A stretch of DNA of 34,060 bases from Planctomycetia bacterium (GCA_030539295.1 JAUNSJ010000037.1:1-34060); one strand, 5' to 3'. Shown: positions 23,501 to 33,306, counted from the first letter of the stretch. Numbers and translations: made by a program. The notes: a model not told the origin generated them from the sequence alone.

Positions 23501-26500
23501 TCAACTTCAATTGTAGCCGCCTCATCAATTTGTATGGAAGGAGCTTTTACGGAAATGACCTCGCTTATCAGTGTCTCCTTTTCGCTGGCCATGCCCTCAT
23601 AGAACGAAAGGTCATACGTCACCGTCTCTTGAGACTCATACGCACCCATATCGATTCCGCCACCAAAGACTCGATTCACGCCGAGCAGGTCAACCGTAAT
23701 CGCCAGATCATTGTCCGCATAGCGTGATAAAGCGGCATTACTCCCGTCGACCACAATCGCAGCCACCTTCGGCACCAGTCCGCCTTCAAGCAACGCTTTC
23801 AGATTCGTCAGCGCGCCGTCAGCGTCATAAGTCGGCACAGTCTCAAAGCCCGCGTCTATCGGCGCGCCGTCCGTTCCGACAATGGCGTCCTTAAGAACAA
23901 GGCGTTCCGGATACGTCAAGTCTATGCCAGTACGAACCAGGCTGTTCGTCACGGCGATAATGTCCGTCGCCGGCGTATCTTCCGTCGCCAGGAAACTCAG
24001 ATCCGAACCAATGGCGTCAGCGGATGCAGGCACATTGTTATTCGCAATGATACTGTTCTCCACCACAAGAGACGTCTCCGCGTAAACACCGGCTCCCGTT
24101 GCGTCCGCACCACGGGCAACGTTCCCGGCCACGGTCGCATTGACCAGCTTGGCATAGCCCTTCGCATAAAGACCACCGCCTCGCACCGCTTCGTTACCCA
24201 CGATCGCACTATTGGTTATGACCGTCGTCTGGAGTTTGTCTTCATCTTCCGAGGCCGCCGCAACGTAGATCGCACCGCCCTCGTTCGTCGCCACATTATT
24301 GTAAATCGCAACGTCATTTATATACGCCACACCAGACAGATACAAGGCACCACCAAACGCTGCCCTGTTGCTCTCGAAAATGGCCGTACTGCCCGACTTC
24401 GAACCGTCGGCATTGTTCTGGATCGTCAGCAGATCCTTCGCGTAAACCGCACCGCCCGCGTTGGCCGCCATGTTACCGCTAAGGACAACGTCTATACCGG
24501 TCATCGAAAGTTCGCCGCCTTCGGCCAGATAGAAGGCACCGCCATCGCCGCCTTCCGTAACGGTCTTCTTGTCTTCGTCTTCATAACTAAATGCCACCGC
24601 ACGGTTTGAAATCGCGGTTACGTAGTTATCGACCTGGACAGGACTCGTCGCGTACAAGGCACCTCCGTAGACCGCCTCGTTCTCCATAAAGTCCACCGCG
24701 GCAAGATACGCACTCTCACCACCGAAGCCCAACGCTCCTCCGTACGTCGCCTTATTACTCTGCAACGACAGATTCGTCATGAACGCCTCGCCGGCCACAT
24801 AGGCAAAACCGCCTGTTCCGCAGTTCAGCTCGTTACCCGTCATAACGCCATGGGATACGATCGCGTCCCCACCAACGTACAAACCGCCGCCCTTAATATC
24901 CAACGCCGCGTTCGGCGACTTCTCGCTTAATAAATACTCATCCGTGCCACTCTGGTCGTACACCTTGAGCACATTGTTCGTAAAGTTTATGCCCGAAACG
25001 GCAAAGTCGCCTGTCGTATAGGCTCCTATCCCCTGAACGCGTACCGTCGAGTTGATCGAGGCCGTGTCAATGGATATGTTCGCTGTATTGCCGTCAATCA
25101 CGGTTGCGGTCAACCCGCCATCGCGCTTCGCCGCCTCCGTTCGCTCGTCATTCTCCAGAACGAGGACGCCGTCGCAATAGACACCACCGCCCAAAGCGAT
25201 CAGGCGATAATTAAATCCTTCCACCAGGCCGGTCATTGCGTTCCCGGAAACCGTCGTGTGGTCCAAGGTGAGATTGCCTTCGATATAGACGCCTGCGCCT
25301 GCGATCACCGCGTTAACCCATTTCTCGTTCGCCGGATCTTCCGGGTCATCCGGATTATTCACCAGCTCGTGACCCGGCTTGTTACTTATCCTGTTGCCGG
25401 TCACATCGCAATTGACCAGAACGAGCTGCGTGCCCGCCTGGGCATAGATACCTCCGCCCTTACCGGCGGTGAGGTCCGGATTCGTTACATGGTAATCAAA
25501 TTCGCTATACCCGCCTGTGATCACCAGATTGTTCAACAACACGTTCAAATCGGAATCCGTCTCCGAAGCGATCTTAAAGACGCGGCTCGCACCGTCCGCA
25601 TTAACCGTAACCGGGAAATTCGCCGGTACGGAATCCGAGGTGACTTCCCCGTCCTCGTCAACAGCGACATATTCCGACGCGTTAATCGTAACGTTCTTGT
25701 CGATAATAATATCGCCCAACTTTGCGGTAATCGTAATGGTCTTCGCACCTTGGGTCGTATCATTAAAGATATCGTCGCGGAATCGGACTTCCGCACCCCA
25801 CATGTACTCTATATAGACCGTTGCCCCGCCTTTATAGGTCAGTTCCACCTGTTCCGAGCTTTCGGAATCGGCCCCGTTCTCGTGAATAATCGTGCGAAGT
25901 TCGTACGTGGCGCCAGCCGTTAGCATCAATTGCCGCTCACCGTTGAACCAGCCGTCCTGATCCACGCTCCAGGTGTATTCCACGCCACGGGCATCAATGA
26001 GCGACATCTGCTCCGTGAACGCCGTAATACTCTCGGGAATCTCCTCCTTGTAAACAACGTTCATGGTTGTAATAATGGTAGAGCCGGACTGAACGGTTTC
26101 TACCAGTTCAAACGTGGTCCCTTGTTTTGCGTCGAGATAATAGAATTCAGCCGGGTCGCCATTGGCATCGACGGTGTAGAAGTAGCCATTATTAAAAACA
26201 AGGTCCTCCAGCTTGATCCCTGCCGTCATTCCTGTCGGGTTACCCAACTGCTGCACTTTGAACAAAGTCGTATCATTTTGGGGCGTAATCGCGTACGTGC
26301 GCCCGTTCACGAACGCGGAGATTTTATTGTCATCTGTCTTTTCATAGAAGAAACCTTTCGTCGTGGTCACCAGCGTTTCGTCGTCCGCGCCAACCGTAGC
26401 CTGTTCGTTCGTATAATAGCGGTCAATAACGGTACCCGTGGCGATGTCGGCTGGAATAAGGTTTTCCGAATTATAGGCACCTTCCACCTCGCCGAAACTC

Positions 26501-29500
26501 ACGGCCGTCCCACCGAGCAGATTGTAGTCTTCATTTTCCGCCGCGGAGAAGAACGTTTCCTTACCGCGAACCGTATAGGTCAGGACCTTGCCTTCCTCCA
26601 GAAAAACATTAATGATATGATCGAACGTTCCGTCCGCTTTATAAACCCGATATTGAGCAAAGGTATCGGCCAGAATCGTGACCTGATCCCCATTATTGAG
26701 CTTGGTTCCGTTCGTTAGCGGATTGGAAAGTTTACCGGTTACCGGGTCCTCACCAAAGAAGAAATCACCGGCAGCGACGGAATAAATATTCGTACCTCGT
26801 ACTTCGTAGACGCCTTCGACCCCGTCAACGACCACGTTCGCCCGCTCTGGCATGACCTCTTCCAGACTCTTGACAAAGCTGGCGTATTCAATCGCTTCCC
26901 GCAACGAAATCTTATCGTCGAACATATCCAGGGTATCCTCGGTCGTCGTAACGATCACCGAAGGCGTCTCAATGACGCGAATCGCCGTCTTGGAAAGATT
27001 ATTCGTCTCATCGACCTCAATAATGTGCTGCGCGTTCTCGGCCGGATTCAGATCCGTCGTAAAGACATAATAGCCACGGGGCGGATTCGCCGACGCCGCA
27101 GCCAGCAGTTCACTCTGGGCATCAACGTCATAATAGAGGTCTTCCACCATAACCACGCCGTTCATCCGGAACGTGATCTTACCGACAACCTGACCGTCAA
27201 CGGTAAGGAATCCGGACTCTCCTTGAAACATTTCGGTACGGGGATTACCACCAACCGTAATGGTTACGTTCCCATAACCCATTTCGGCATTGCCGGTCAC
27301 CGTGAGCTTGGACGAGTCGTCCATATAGGGACCACTAATCGTAAAGGTCAGCAGATTGACCTGACTCGCCTTGTCGTTATCTTCAATCTTGCCCTGAAGA
27401 TCAAGCAGATCCTGGTTGACTTCCACATTAAAGTTAACGACAAAGGTTTCGCCGGCGAGCGTAGCCCCACCCTGATTAAAGAAGCTGAAGTTCAAATAGA
27501 CATCTTCGTCATAGGTTATGGTATGTGCGGTCTCCGTGAGCTGCTCGAGCGTCTCGGAAACGGCGCCCGGCTCGTGCGTTGCCAGTTCCGTATCCGTAAC
27601 GACCACGCCGAACCCGGTCCGGTCGCCTTCCGTCTTCGAAATGACACTGGAATAAGACCAATCTTCCGTAACACCGTCCGTATTCGTCTTACGCGGCTCA
27701 AACCCCGCAAAGTCCGGATTACTCTCCGTTACCGTCGACTGATATTCATAGGCACCCATGTCGATTTTCGCTTCGTCGCTCCGCGTGGCCACGACTCGCG
27801 GGTCGCCCGCCAAATCCGTCAACTTCGTCGGCGTCAGATTATACTCGCCTGTCGGCTCCGTAATTCCCTCCGCGGCTATCTTTGCACTGACGTCCAACGT
27901 CTTCTGATAGTCCACCCGGTTGGAAATAGTCTTCGCTATCGTATCTTCTTCAAAGTAGGTACGCAAGTCGGAGTCAAAGTTAACATTACTACCCGAAGTC
28001 CCGATAGAACCACCTTCCAGAAACGCCTTTATATCACCTTCCGGCGCAGTCCGAATGAGGGAATAGTTACCGGCGATACCCTGCGGCAGACGTACACCGT
28101 AAACGCCAAACACGTAATCATCAAGGTCTTCAAAATCAGTGGTAGAATTGCTAATATAGTCATCATACACCTCATCAAACGCGGCGTCCCAAGTCCAACC
28201 CGCGTACTTGTCCTCATAGAACTCCCGCAGCGAGGTAACGCCCGTGTCAATTTTAGGATACCCTGTTACTTCCTCAAACCAGGTCGCATCCGTATCGTAT
28301 TCCCAATTGCCAAGCCAAACACCGATTTCAAGCGTATTTATGCGTGCGTCCCACCACTGCTTCGTGTATTCCGTGCCAAGGATCCAGTCCTTGACGTTCA
28401 TACGTTTGGCGTCCGTCGTCGGCAGGCTCAAACCCACATGAAGCCCCTTATAGTAACCGATATTATACTGAATCTCATTGACATGATTCACAACATAATC
28501 GGAATCACAATCGGCCAGACGTAAAATCTCGGCACACGCTAACAATTCCTCTTCAGCGTCAGGCTCGGCTAACTCCTCAGCTTCCGCCGTGATCTGATTA
28601 ATCCGGGCCTGAAGACGCATATAATCGTCACCAAAGAGATTCATCAAGGCAGAATTCACAGACGCTCTAATCGCGGCAACATTTGCCCCTTCTTTTTGGG
28701 ATTCGGCAAGCTGTCCGCGTATCCAGGCATACCAGGAGACATCCTTCGCTTGCAGCCAATCCAATTTTACGGACGAAGAAGAAACGCCGTCATAAGTACA
28801 ATTGTCATTGATGAACTCATCGGCATCAGCTCTGGCCGTTTCCTCGGCTCCCCACAGTATAACGCGAAGTTTATTACAAAATACGACCAAATTCCGTTCT
28901 TCATCTTCCGTTACGAATTCGTTGTCGGTATCTCCGGACCGAATGGCGTCTTCCAGGATACTTGCGTGATATTTCTCCCAGTATTCCGTGACTTCTTCGC
29001 CATAAAGCGCCACGGCATACCGGAGGTACATATCTTTATCAGTCGAGGTAAACCTGTTCCAAAACTCAAACAAGCTCTCGTCGGACTTCGCTGTTTGGCC
29101 CATCTGGCTGACGACAATATCATTATACCACTCTTCAGGCGTTTTATTCGACCAGGAACTCAGCCATTTTTCGCTGCCCGCGGCAACGGCGGCATCAGCC
29201 ATCGCTTTGTTGAAACCCTCGTCGATAGAAGACAGATTCGGATCTCCAACGTCAAGAACGCGGAGAATCCAGTCTCGCCATAGGGTACTGGACCAGTTAC
29301 CCGTCCCGTAAGTGTTCGAAACATCGGTTACCGTAAACGACTGGTAGCCCGGCACATCGTATTTCGTGCTCCTTATGACCCAGCCATCCGAGTAAACGAG
29401 AAAATGTGGGTCGAGCGCGCCGGCAAACGTGGAAGAATCCCCGCCTATTCCAATAAAAGAGTAATATTTGGAATAGATTTCGCCGTAGCCGAACGGGATA

Positions 29501-32500
29501 CCCGGAGTGCCGTTATCGCTGTCGTTCTTCATATTGCGGTCACCAACGAAGCAGTAATAGAGTCCTCCTCCGAAATTGGTAACAGGAACCAGAAGACCGG
29601 CAGTGGCATCCCGTTCCTCGAAGTAATCGGCTCCTCGCGACGCCTCGTTTTTCGCAAAAATCGAGTTCACAGCCACGACTATACCATAATTCTCAACACC
29701 GCCACCACTCCAGGCCGCCATGTTTCCTGCGACCGTGCAGTTGATCATTTGAAGATGACTGCCCAAGTCATTGAAGATACCGCCGCCGACAGAACCATTG
29801 TTCAGATCCTTGTCGTACGTCGCTATATTACCGGCTATCGTGCTGTTGACCACAATCATACCGCCGAAATAATGATTGAAAAACATCTCGTTTCCGCTCG
29901 AAAACGGCTCTTTGTTCGGGTAATAACCAGCCGAGTTATAGATTCCGCCGCCGCCTTTTAATGCCTGATTGCCCGCAATGATCGAGTCACTAACGTTAAG
30001 CCAGCCATAGTGATTAAAGATACCGCCGCCATACTGGTCCGGCGAATCTTGCGACGCACTGGAACTCTTTGAGTCAACATCTCCTTGCGCGTTTCCGCCT
30101 GTAATAATCAGCCCGGTTAACGACGTCGATATATTGTCGACATAAACGGTACGGAACTGCTCACCCGCGTCCAAGGTTACATTCGCGCCCCGGACGTAGT
30201 ACCAGCCTTCGTCAATAAGATTGCCTTGCGAGTCGGTCCGCGTGGCGTCGTCGTTCCAGAACATCTGCGCATTGACAATCGTCGCCGCATGGTTCGAGCC
30301 GGAACCTGCCAGATTGTAGTTCAACAGCAGAGTCCCCAATTCCTCGGACAAGGCAATCGTGGCCACACCCGCTTCCAACTCGGACCGCGTGTATTGACGC
30401 CCCAGCTCTTCGTTCCAGAGCAGACTGTAATCAAAGGCTATATATTGACTTACATATTTATTTTCCACGTTGTCAAACTCGCCTATACCCCCGCTTACAC
30501 TGCTGTCCAGGCGACGACCAATCGTGTACAATGCTTCCCGAAGCGAGATCTTGCCGTCCATCGCTACAACATCATCGAGCGTCGTTACAACAATAACCAG
30601 GTTCCCCGCTTCATCCTCTCGAACGAGGTCTTCCAGATTCTCCGTCACACTAAGCGTATAGGACCCGAGACTGCCGTAATCGGAAAAACCGGTCGTCATG
30701 GCATTGCCTTCCCCGGTCCCCGAAATACGTATGTAGTGGGTCGTCGGCAGATAATTGCCGTCTTCGTCCGTTTTCGTCGTGGTCGACAGGTCTATCTTGA
30801 CGTGCGCAAACGACGTTCCCGTCGACGAAATTACTTGAAGAAGATTCCCCTCCGAGTCCAATACTTCCAGCATGACGTTCAAGTTCGTCATCCACCAGTC
30901 CCAAGCGTTGCCGTTCTTGTCATAGAACCGGTTATCAGCACCAATACCCGCTACGTCAATAACATACGACCCGCCGTAGGAATCAAACGAAAAGACGTCG
31001 TAATCGGTATTCTCTTCGATGATGCCGGAAATGAGGTATTGATTCTGACTGCTGTTGTACTTGCCGGTCTCTTCGACAACATAGGCACTTGTCCCGTCAT
31101 ATAAATTCGCCAGCGTATCGTACTTGTAATACGGACTGACCACGGTCAGCGGAGAGGCATCAGCAAGCGTATTACCATAATCGTCGCTGCGCAAGCCCAA
31201 AATTCGCGCTAACTGCGCTATTTGATCCTGCGAATTGTTCGCCCCATAATACTCACCCTTCGACCACTGCGTAAACTGCTTGGCTATATTGTCTGGAAAA
31301 CCCATAATCGGAGCCCAGCCTTCACGACCGGGATACCCGTTGTCGTCGTGCGTCCAGCTCGAAACCTCAACTCCAAACGACCGGGCAGAATAATAACTCG
31401 AAAATTCCGCCAAAATCTTAACCATCGATGAGTTCATGACCATCGGATTCGTAAAGATGGACGGCCCGTTGCCATTAGGCGATGTCATAGGATTTATCTG
31501 CGTATGCACCGACTGGTAGGTTGAGGACAGGGCGGCCCAAAAATTCACCGTAACGCGACGCGCCCCGATTACCGTCGGGTCCGTTGTTACGTTTACATTG
31601 AAAGGCATGTAATCTTCCGCGACTCGCTGCCAAATCTCCTGCACCATAATGCGTTCGGGAAAACTCAACGTCGCTGCGTTGAAATCAGGAGCGAAACTCG
31701 ACGCGTCAAGATAAATGACATTCTGCGTGGCACTCTTATTGCTCTGAAGTTTCGTCGTGTCCGCCAAAGAATAGGGCGAGAGCTTTTCGTAATAATTGGC
31801 CAAATAGTTCAGACCCGTCAGCGCCAACGTCGCATAGCCCCGATTGTCCGTACCATCGTCCAAAACTCGGAAATCCGTATTATAAATCGCAATGTGCCGA
31901 CCTTCCGCCTGGCCAAAGTTCACGCCGTCCCGATTCCCGCCTGCATAATAGCGCACCGAGCCATTGTTAAAATTCACACCATTAAGGACAGCATTTATAC
32001 CACCATAGGAAATCACCCAGTGTCGAAAAACATAATCACTGTTATAACGAGCCGTTATGGAATCTACATTTGTAAAATCAACTTCCCCTGCCGAAGGCGC
32101 TATCGCCAATCGGTAACCATTCAGAGCGGCATCCCATTCCACTAAATAATAGACACCCGCCTCGATACCGAGCTGCTCATCCCCGCTGACAAAGGAAATG
32201 GCGAGAAAATGCGTCGTCGTGTTCACCGCCGTTGAGTACGGATTCATAAGGACATTTAGAACCTGGAACGAATTCTTCACCGTCAAACTGCCATCGGTAT
32301 AGTTAATCCCCCTTACATTGGAATTCTCGCCCATGCTACCGCCACGAAGATAATTAAAGTAACCTCGCGTGTTACTTGTGATCATCCAAGCAGTTTCCAC
32401 GCTCGTGGCTATCTGGCAGTCCAAGGCAAGATAAATCTGGTTCATCATGTCCTGATCAGTGGAATACTCCCGATATTTCTGATTATAAGCAGGACCAAAA

Positions 32501-33189
32501 TTATCATCAGGTATGACCGTGTTAGCAGGAACATAAGTGCCGATAGCATCGTAATTAACGTCCTGAAAGAAACCACCGCCATTCTCATTGTACCGCAGCG
32601 TCCATGTGCTGTCGTTATCGTAGCGTTGATCGACGACTTCATAGTTGCCATTAAAGAACCACTCAATGACGTCTGAGGCAAAACCATTCGGTTGTTCACT
32701 GAAGTTCGCTACAATATGATTGAAGATGGAATCCACATTGTCAAATCCCGACTCTTTGCCCCAGCCGGAGTTCCAGATCATTTCCGCCGCTGTTTGCGCC
32801 CAGTGCGTGGGGTCGGCCATGGACCCGGAATTCTTTGTGTGATAATCGGTCGCGGCGGTATAAGTCAGCTTGCCGGCAATTCCGGTCATTTGCGAATTCG
32901 GCGTCGCTCCCGTCGTATTGATATTGGTCGTTGCAATCGAAGTCGTGCTGACCTTGGAGGTGTAAGCCGGGTCATACGTGGTCACCGGGGGCGTTATATC
33001 CGCGGTGAGCGAGATGTCTTCCCCGGTCGTAACCGCCAGCAGCTGGCGATCTTCCAGAGATTCCATCCGGAGCTGCTTGTACTCCTCTCGCTTGCCCTTG
33101 CCACCAAATCGCTTCACACCACGCGACGCTGACTTCTCCGAAACCAACGACTGCGTCCCTTGTCCAAAGAAACGATTGAAAAGACCCAT
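20506..33189 (-). CDS. Giant multidomain planctomycete exoprotein
   Basis: This 4227-residue protein has AGGAGA before the ATG. Residues 41-52 (R-M-E-S-L-E-D-R-Q-L-L-A) are a LEPR-XLL-like N-terminal motif. Domains in order: IdeS/C39-like peptidase fold (about 105-370) with His129 where Cys is expected; metzincin-like domain (about 490-670) with Y-Y-S-A-R (599-603) where HExxH is expected, but keeping W-A-P-I-M-G and Q-W-S-K-G-E-Y; PPC-like domain (about 680-850); three SLREA modules (about 864-888, 2076-2103, 3361-3388), each leading to a beta-helix ending D-M-G-A-Y-E or D-I-G-A-H-E; CARDB-like domains (about 1815-2065 and 3190-3350); FN3-like (3866-3963) and PKD-like (4003-4075) domains; then an Ala/Ser/Thr-rich tail. 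A helical insert (about 1290-1716) interrupts the first helix domain, and a Tyr-rich insert (about 2110-2463) the second module. It is probably exported and surface-associated, an adhesin or scaffold rather than a protease. Confidence 0.9.
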   Translation of the reverse strand: MGLFNRFFGQGTQSLVSEKSASRGVKRFGGKGKREEYKQLRMESLEDRQLLAVTTGEDISLTADITPPVTTYDPAYTSKVSTTSIATTNINTTGATPNSQMTGIAGKLTYTAATDYHTKNSGSMADPTHWAQTAAEMIWNSGWGKESGFDNVDSIFNHIVANFSEQPNGFASDVIEWFFNGNYEVVDQRYDNDSTWTLRYNENGGGFFQDVNYDAIGTYVPANTVIPDDNFGPAYNQKYREYSTDQDMMNQIYLALDCQIATSVETAWMITSNTRGYFNYLRGGSMGENSNVRGINYTDGSLTVKNSFQVLNVLMNPYSTAVNTTTHFLAISFVSGDEQLGIEAGVYYLVEWDAALNGYRLAIAPSAGEVDFTNVDSITARYNSDYVFRHWVISYGGINAVLNGVNFNNGSVRYYAGGNRDGVNFGQAEGRHIAIYNTDFRVLDDGTDNRGYATLALTGLNYLANYYEKLSPYSLADTTKLQSNKSATQNVIYLDASSFAPDFNAATLSFPERIMVQEIWQRVAEDYMPFNVNVTTDPTVIGARRVTVNFWAALSSTYQSVHTQINPMTSPNGNGPSIFTNPMVMNSSMVKILAEFSSYYSARSFGVEVSSWTHDDNGYPGREGWAPIMGFPDNIAKQFTQWSKGEYYGANNSQDQIAQLARILGLRSDDYGNTLADASPLTVVSPYYKYDTLANLYDGTSAYVVEETGKYNSSQNQYLISGIIEENTDYDVFSFDSYGGSYVIDVAGIGADNRFYDKNGNAWDWWMTNLNVMLEVLDSEGNLLQVISSTGTSFAHVKIDLSTTTKTDEDGNYLPTTHYIRISGTGEGNAMTTGFSDYGSLGSYTLSVTENLEDLVREDEAGNLVIVVTTLDDVVAMDGKISLREALYTIGRRLDSSVSGGIGEFDNVENKYVSQYIAFDYSLLWNEELGRQYTRSELEAGVATIALSEELGTLLLNYNLAGSGSNHAATIVNAQMFWNDDATRTDSQGNLIDEGWYYVRGANVTLDAGEQFRTVYVDNISTSLTGLIITGGNAQGDVDSKSSSASQDSPDQYGGGIFNHYGWLNVSDSIIAGNQALKGGGGIYNSAGYYPNKEPFSSGNEMFFNHYFGGMIVVNSTIAGNIATYDKDLNNGSVGGGIFNDLGSHLQMINCTVAGNMAAWSGGGVENYGIVVAVNSIFAKNEASRGADYFEERDATAGLLVPVTNFGGGLYYCFVGDRNMKNDSDNGTPGIPFGYGEIYSKYYSFIGIGGDSSTFAGALDPHFLVYSDGWVIRSTKYDVPGYQSFTVTDVSNTYGTGNWSSTLWRDWILRVLDVGDPNLSSIDEGFNKAMADAAVAAGSEKWLSSWSNKTPEEWYNDIVVSQMGQTAKSDESLFEFWNRFTSTDKDMYLRYAVALYGEEVTEYWEKYHASILEDAIRSGDTDNEFVTEDEERNLVVFCNKLRVILWGAEETARADADEFINDNCTYDGVSSSSVKLDWLQAKDVSWYAWIRGQLAESQKEGANVAAIRASVNSALMNLFGDDYMRLQARINQITAEAEELAEPDAEEELLACAEILRLADCDSDYVVNHVNEIQYNIGYYKGLHVGLSLPTTDAKRMNVKDWILGTEYTKQWWDARINTLEIGVWLGNWEYDTDATWFEEVTGYPKIDTGVTSLREFYEDKYAGWTWDAAFDEVYDDYISNSTTDFEDLDDYVFGVYGVRLPQGIAGNYSLIRTAPEGDIKAFLEGGSIGTSGSNVNFDSDLRTYFEEDTIAKTISNRVDYQKTLDVSAKIAAEGITEPTGEYNLTPTKLTDLAGDPRVVATRSDEAKIDMGAYEYQSTVTESNPDFAGFEPRKTNTDGVTEDWSYSSVISKTEGDRTGFGVVVTDTELATHEPGAVSETLEQLTETAHTITYDEDVYLNFSFFNQGGATLAGETFVVNFNVEVNQDLLDLQGKIEDNDKASQVNLLTFTISGPYMDDSSKLTVTGNAEMGYGNVTITVGGNPRTEMFQGESGFLTVDGQVVGKITFRMNGVVMVEDLYYDVDAQSELLAAASANPPRGYYVFTTDLNPAENAQHIIEVDETNNLSKTAIRVIETPSVIVTTTEDTLDMFDDKISLREAIEYASFVKSLEEVMPERANVVVDGVEGVYEVRGTNIYSVAAGDFFFGEDPVTGKLSNPLTNGTKLNNGDQVTILADTFAQYRVYKADGTFDHIINVFLEEGKVLTYTVRGKETFFSAAENEDYNLLGGTAVSFGEVEGAYNSENLIPADIATGTVIDRYYTNEQATVGADDETLVTTTKGFFYEKTDDNKISAFVNGRTYAITPQNDTTLFKVQQLGNPTGMTAGIKLEDLVFNNGYFYTVDANGDPAEFYYLDAKQGTTFELVETVQSGSTIITTMNVVYKEEIPESITAFTEQMSLIDARGVEYTWSVDQDGWFNGERQLMLTAGATYELRTIIHENGADSESSEQVELTYKGGATVYIEYMWGAEVRFRDDIFNDTTQGAKTITITAKLGDIIIDKNVTINASEYVAVDEDGEVTSDSVPANFPVTVNADGASRVFKIASETDSDLNVLLNNLVITGGYSEFDYHVTNPDLTAGKGGGIYAQAGTQLVLVNCDVTGNRISNKPGHELVNNPDDPEDPANEKWVNAVIAGAGVYIEGNLTLDHTTVSGNAMTGLVEGFNYRLIALGGGVYCDGVLVLENDERTEAAKRDGGLTATVIDGNTANISIDTASINSTVRVQGIGAYTTGDFAVSGINFTNNVLKVYDQSGTDEYLLSEKSPNAALDIKGGGLYVGGDAIVSHGVMTGNELNCGTGGFAYVAGEAFMTNLSLQSNKATYGGALGFGGESAYLAAVDFMENEAVYGGALYATSPVQVDNYVTAISNRAVAFSYEDEDKKTVTEGGDGGAFYLAEGGELSMTGIDVVLSGNMAANAGGAVYAKDLLTIQNNADGSKSGSTAIFESNRAAFGGALYLSGVAYINDVAIYNNVATNEGGAIYVAAASEDEDKLQTTVITNSAIVGNEAVRGGGLYAKGYAKLVNATVAGNVARGADATGAGVYAETSLVVENSIIANNNVPASADAIGSDLSFLATEDTPATDIIAVTNSLVRTGIDLTYPERLVLKDAIVGTDGAPIDAGFETVPTYDADGALTNLKALLEGGLVPKVAAIVVDGSNAALSRYADNDLAITVDLLGVNRVFGGGIDMGAYESQETVTYDLSFYEGMASEKETLISEVISVKAPSIQIDEAATIEVDLKFKNRGSGTVNRAFTIALTAWKKVGNTWSNAVAQETVYVVYDPSKEGVVKGEDESQVFTVTYDPSEGHSLSAGDYYFTVVLNPAAYRNYTETNGTEELEDENLRIDAYLNNDLLPFGGVPISGSTLSILPQNPFVVNTLEDLPTDLGDEFVSLREAMEYAMTLPGAVESITFDSSLDGGTIYLTQSLPVITRDLTIDASTLKDGLTVDGSRISEDYEGITVDPKVDPEGKRYKSLLVVWDYQDGDENNPGINVTIDSLNFANGDAGDEADVITNGGGAINSGAMGGLTLIDCDFTGNRASFGGAIRNTGVLTVTDCDFVNNEATRQGGALWTNSEKYDDEIVNMNVTLDRVTFGGNASVAYGGAIAYYGGDLAVYNTVFAGNSASHGGALFNNSTDGVAKLVNCTVVGNVATGAGAKAAASYGGGIYVYDGSKQDLANTIIAGNYNTRNLSPKRESDNIYAATKTVTMASCLASDDASDVNFVSFDEDTAWTQWDLCLTNASDAVDQGNNERLPEEYRVFDIEGNPRIVNDTVDIGAHEYNPKITLALNESKFIYTLTEPGEIGTFAIVNGTGTYTLDAMRTDAKTLELFRIKVNALELKSKLPQEAKTYTLWVNAVSGGKTYTDCFKVEVVAPPQGPAPDVTKVTQLDASSVQLTWTADPEQKEFRVRYQQVGTTESWTVYSSTLHGNTGKISDPSFIVGATYAFQVQAVGNTHYLTSEWSELDNHEFVRAAALPGKTGAVLPGKQYVEIEYVSPSFNVSINSLAKDSIAKLNLQATFGIQTRIVGWEICWGDSSEYQSINTTSNSVSVSHYYGAEGVYDIKFRMRDEAGNAEAYTYYAGSFVRGTGLFPVSTPVQETENQPAGASLPSAASVVATVPTSVASTAVEDGVTTITTLDTALTLALDESVPTQAVSAALPTAQAGSAARFQPLLESIERGARFESVLRRAAESTRNSYVIDSVFEDFEATEMTYGFEDSLVAGDRASTLYDDLLTEL

Positions 33190-33251
33190 CTTTATCTCTC
33201 CTGGCTTAATTACTGTTTCAATCTCCGGCTCGTCTCGCGATAACTTGCCGT

Positions 33252-33281
33252 ATTGTAACCAAAATGTTCAAACTTTATCAA
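33252..33281 (-). promoter_or_regulatory. Promoter of the exoprotein operon
   Basis: On the minus strand TTGATA (33281-33276) precedes TACAAT (33257-33252) with an 18-base spacer. Transcription would begin near 33245, giving a leader of about 55 bases before the exoprotein start. It is well placed and close to consensus. Confidence 0.5.
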
Positions 33282-33306
33282 CCTTGTAGCTTACGCATTT
33301 ACCCTT

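Noticed and set aside
20707..28524. Long plus-strand open frames opposite the giant gene (for example 20707-22638 and 27025-28524)
   Set aside because: They are Arg/Ile/Val-rich mirror images of the giant gene with no domains or ribosome sites, and the minus-strand protein is coherent throughout.
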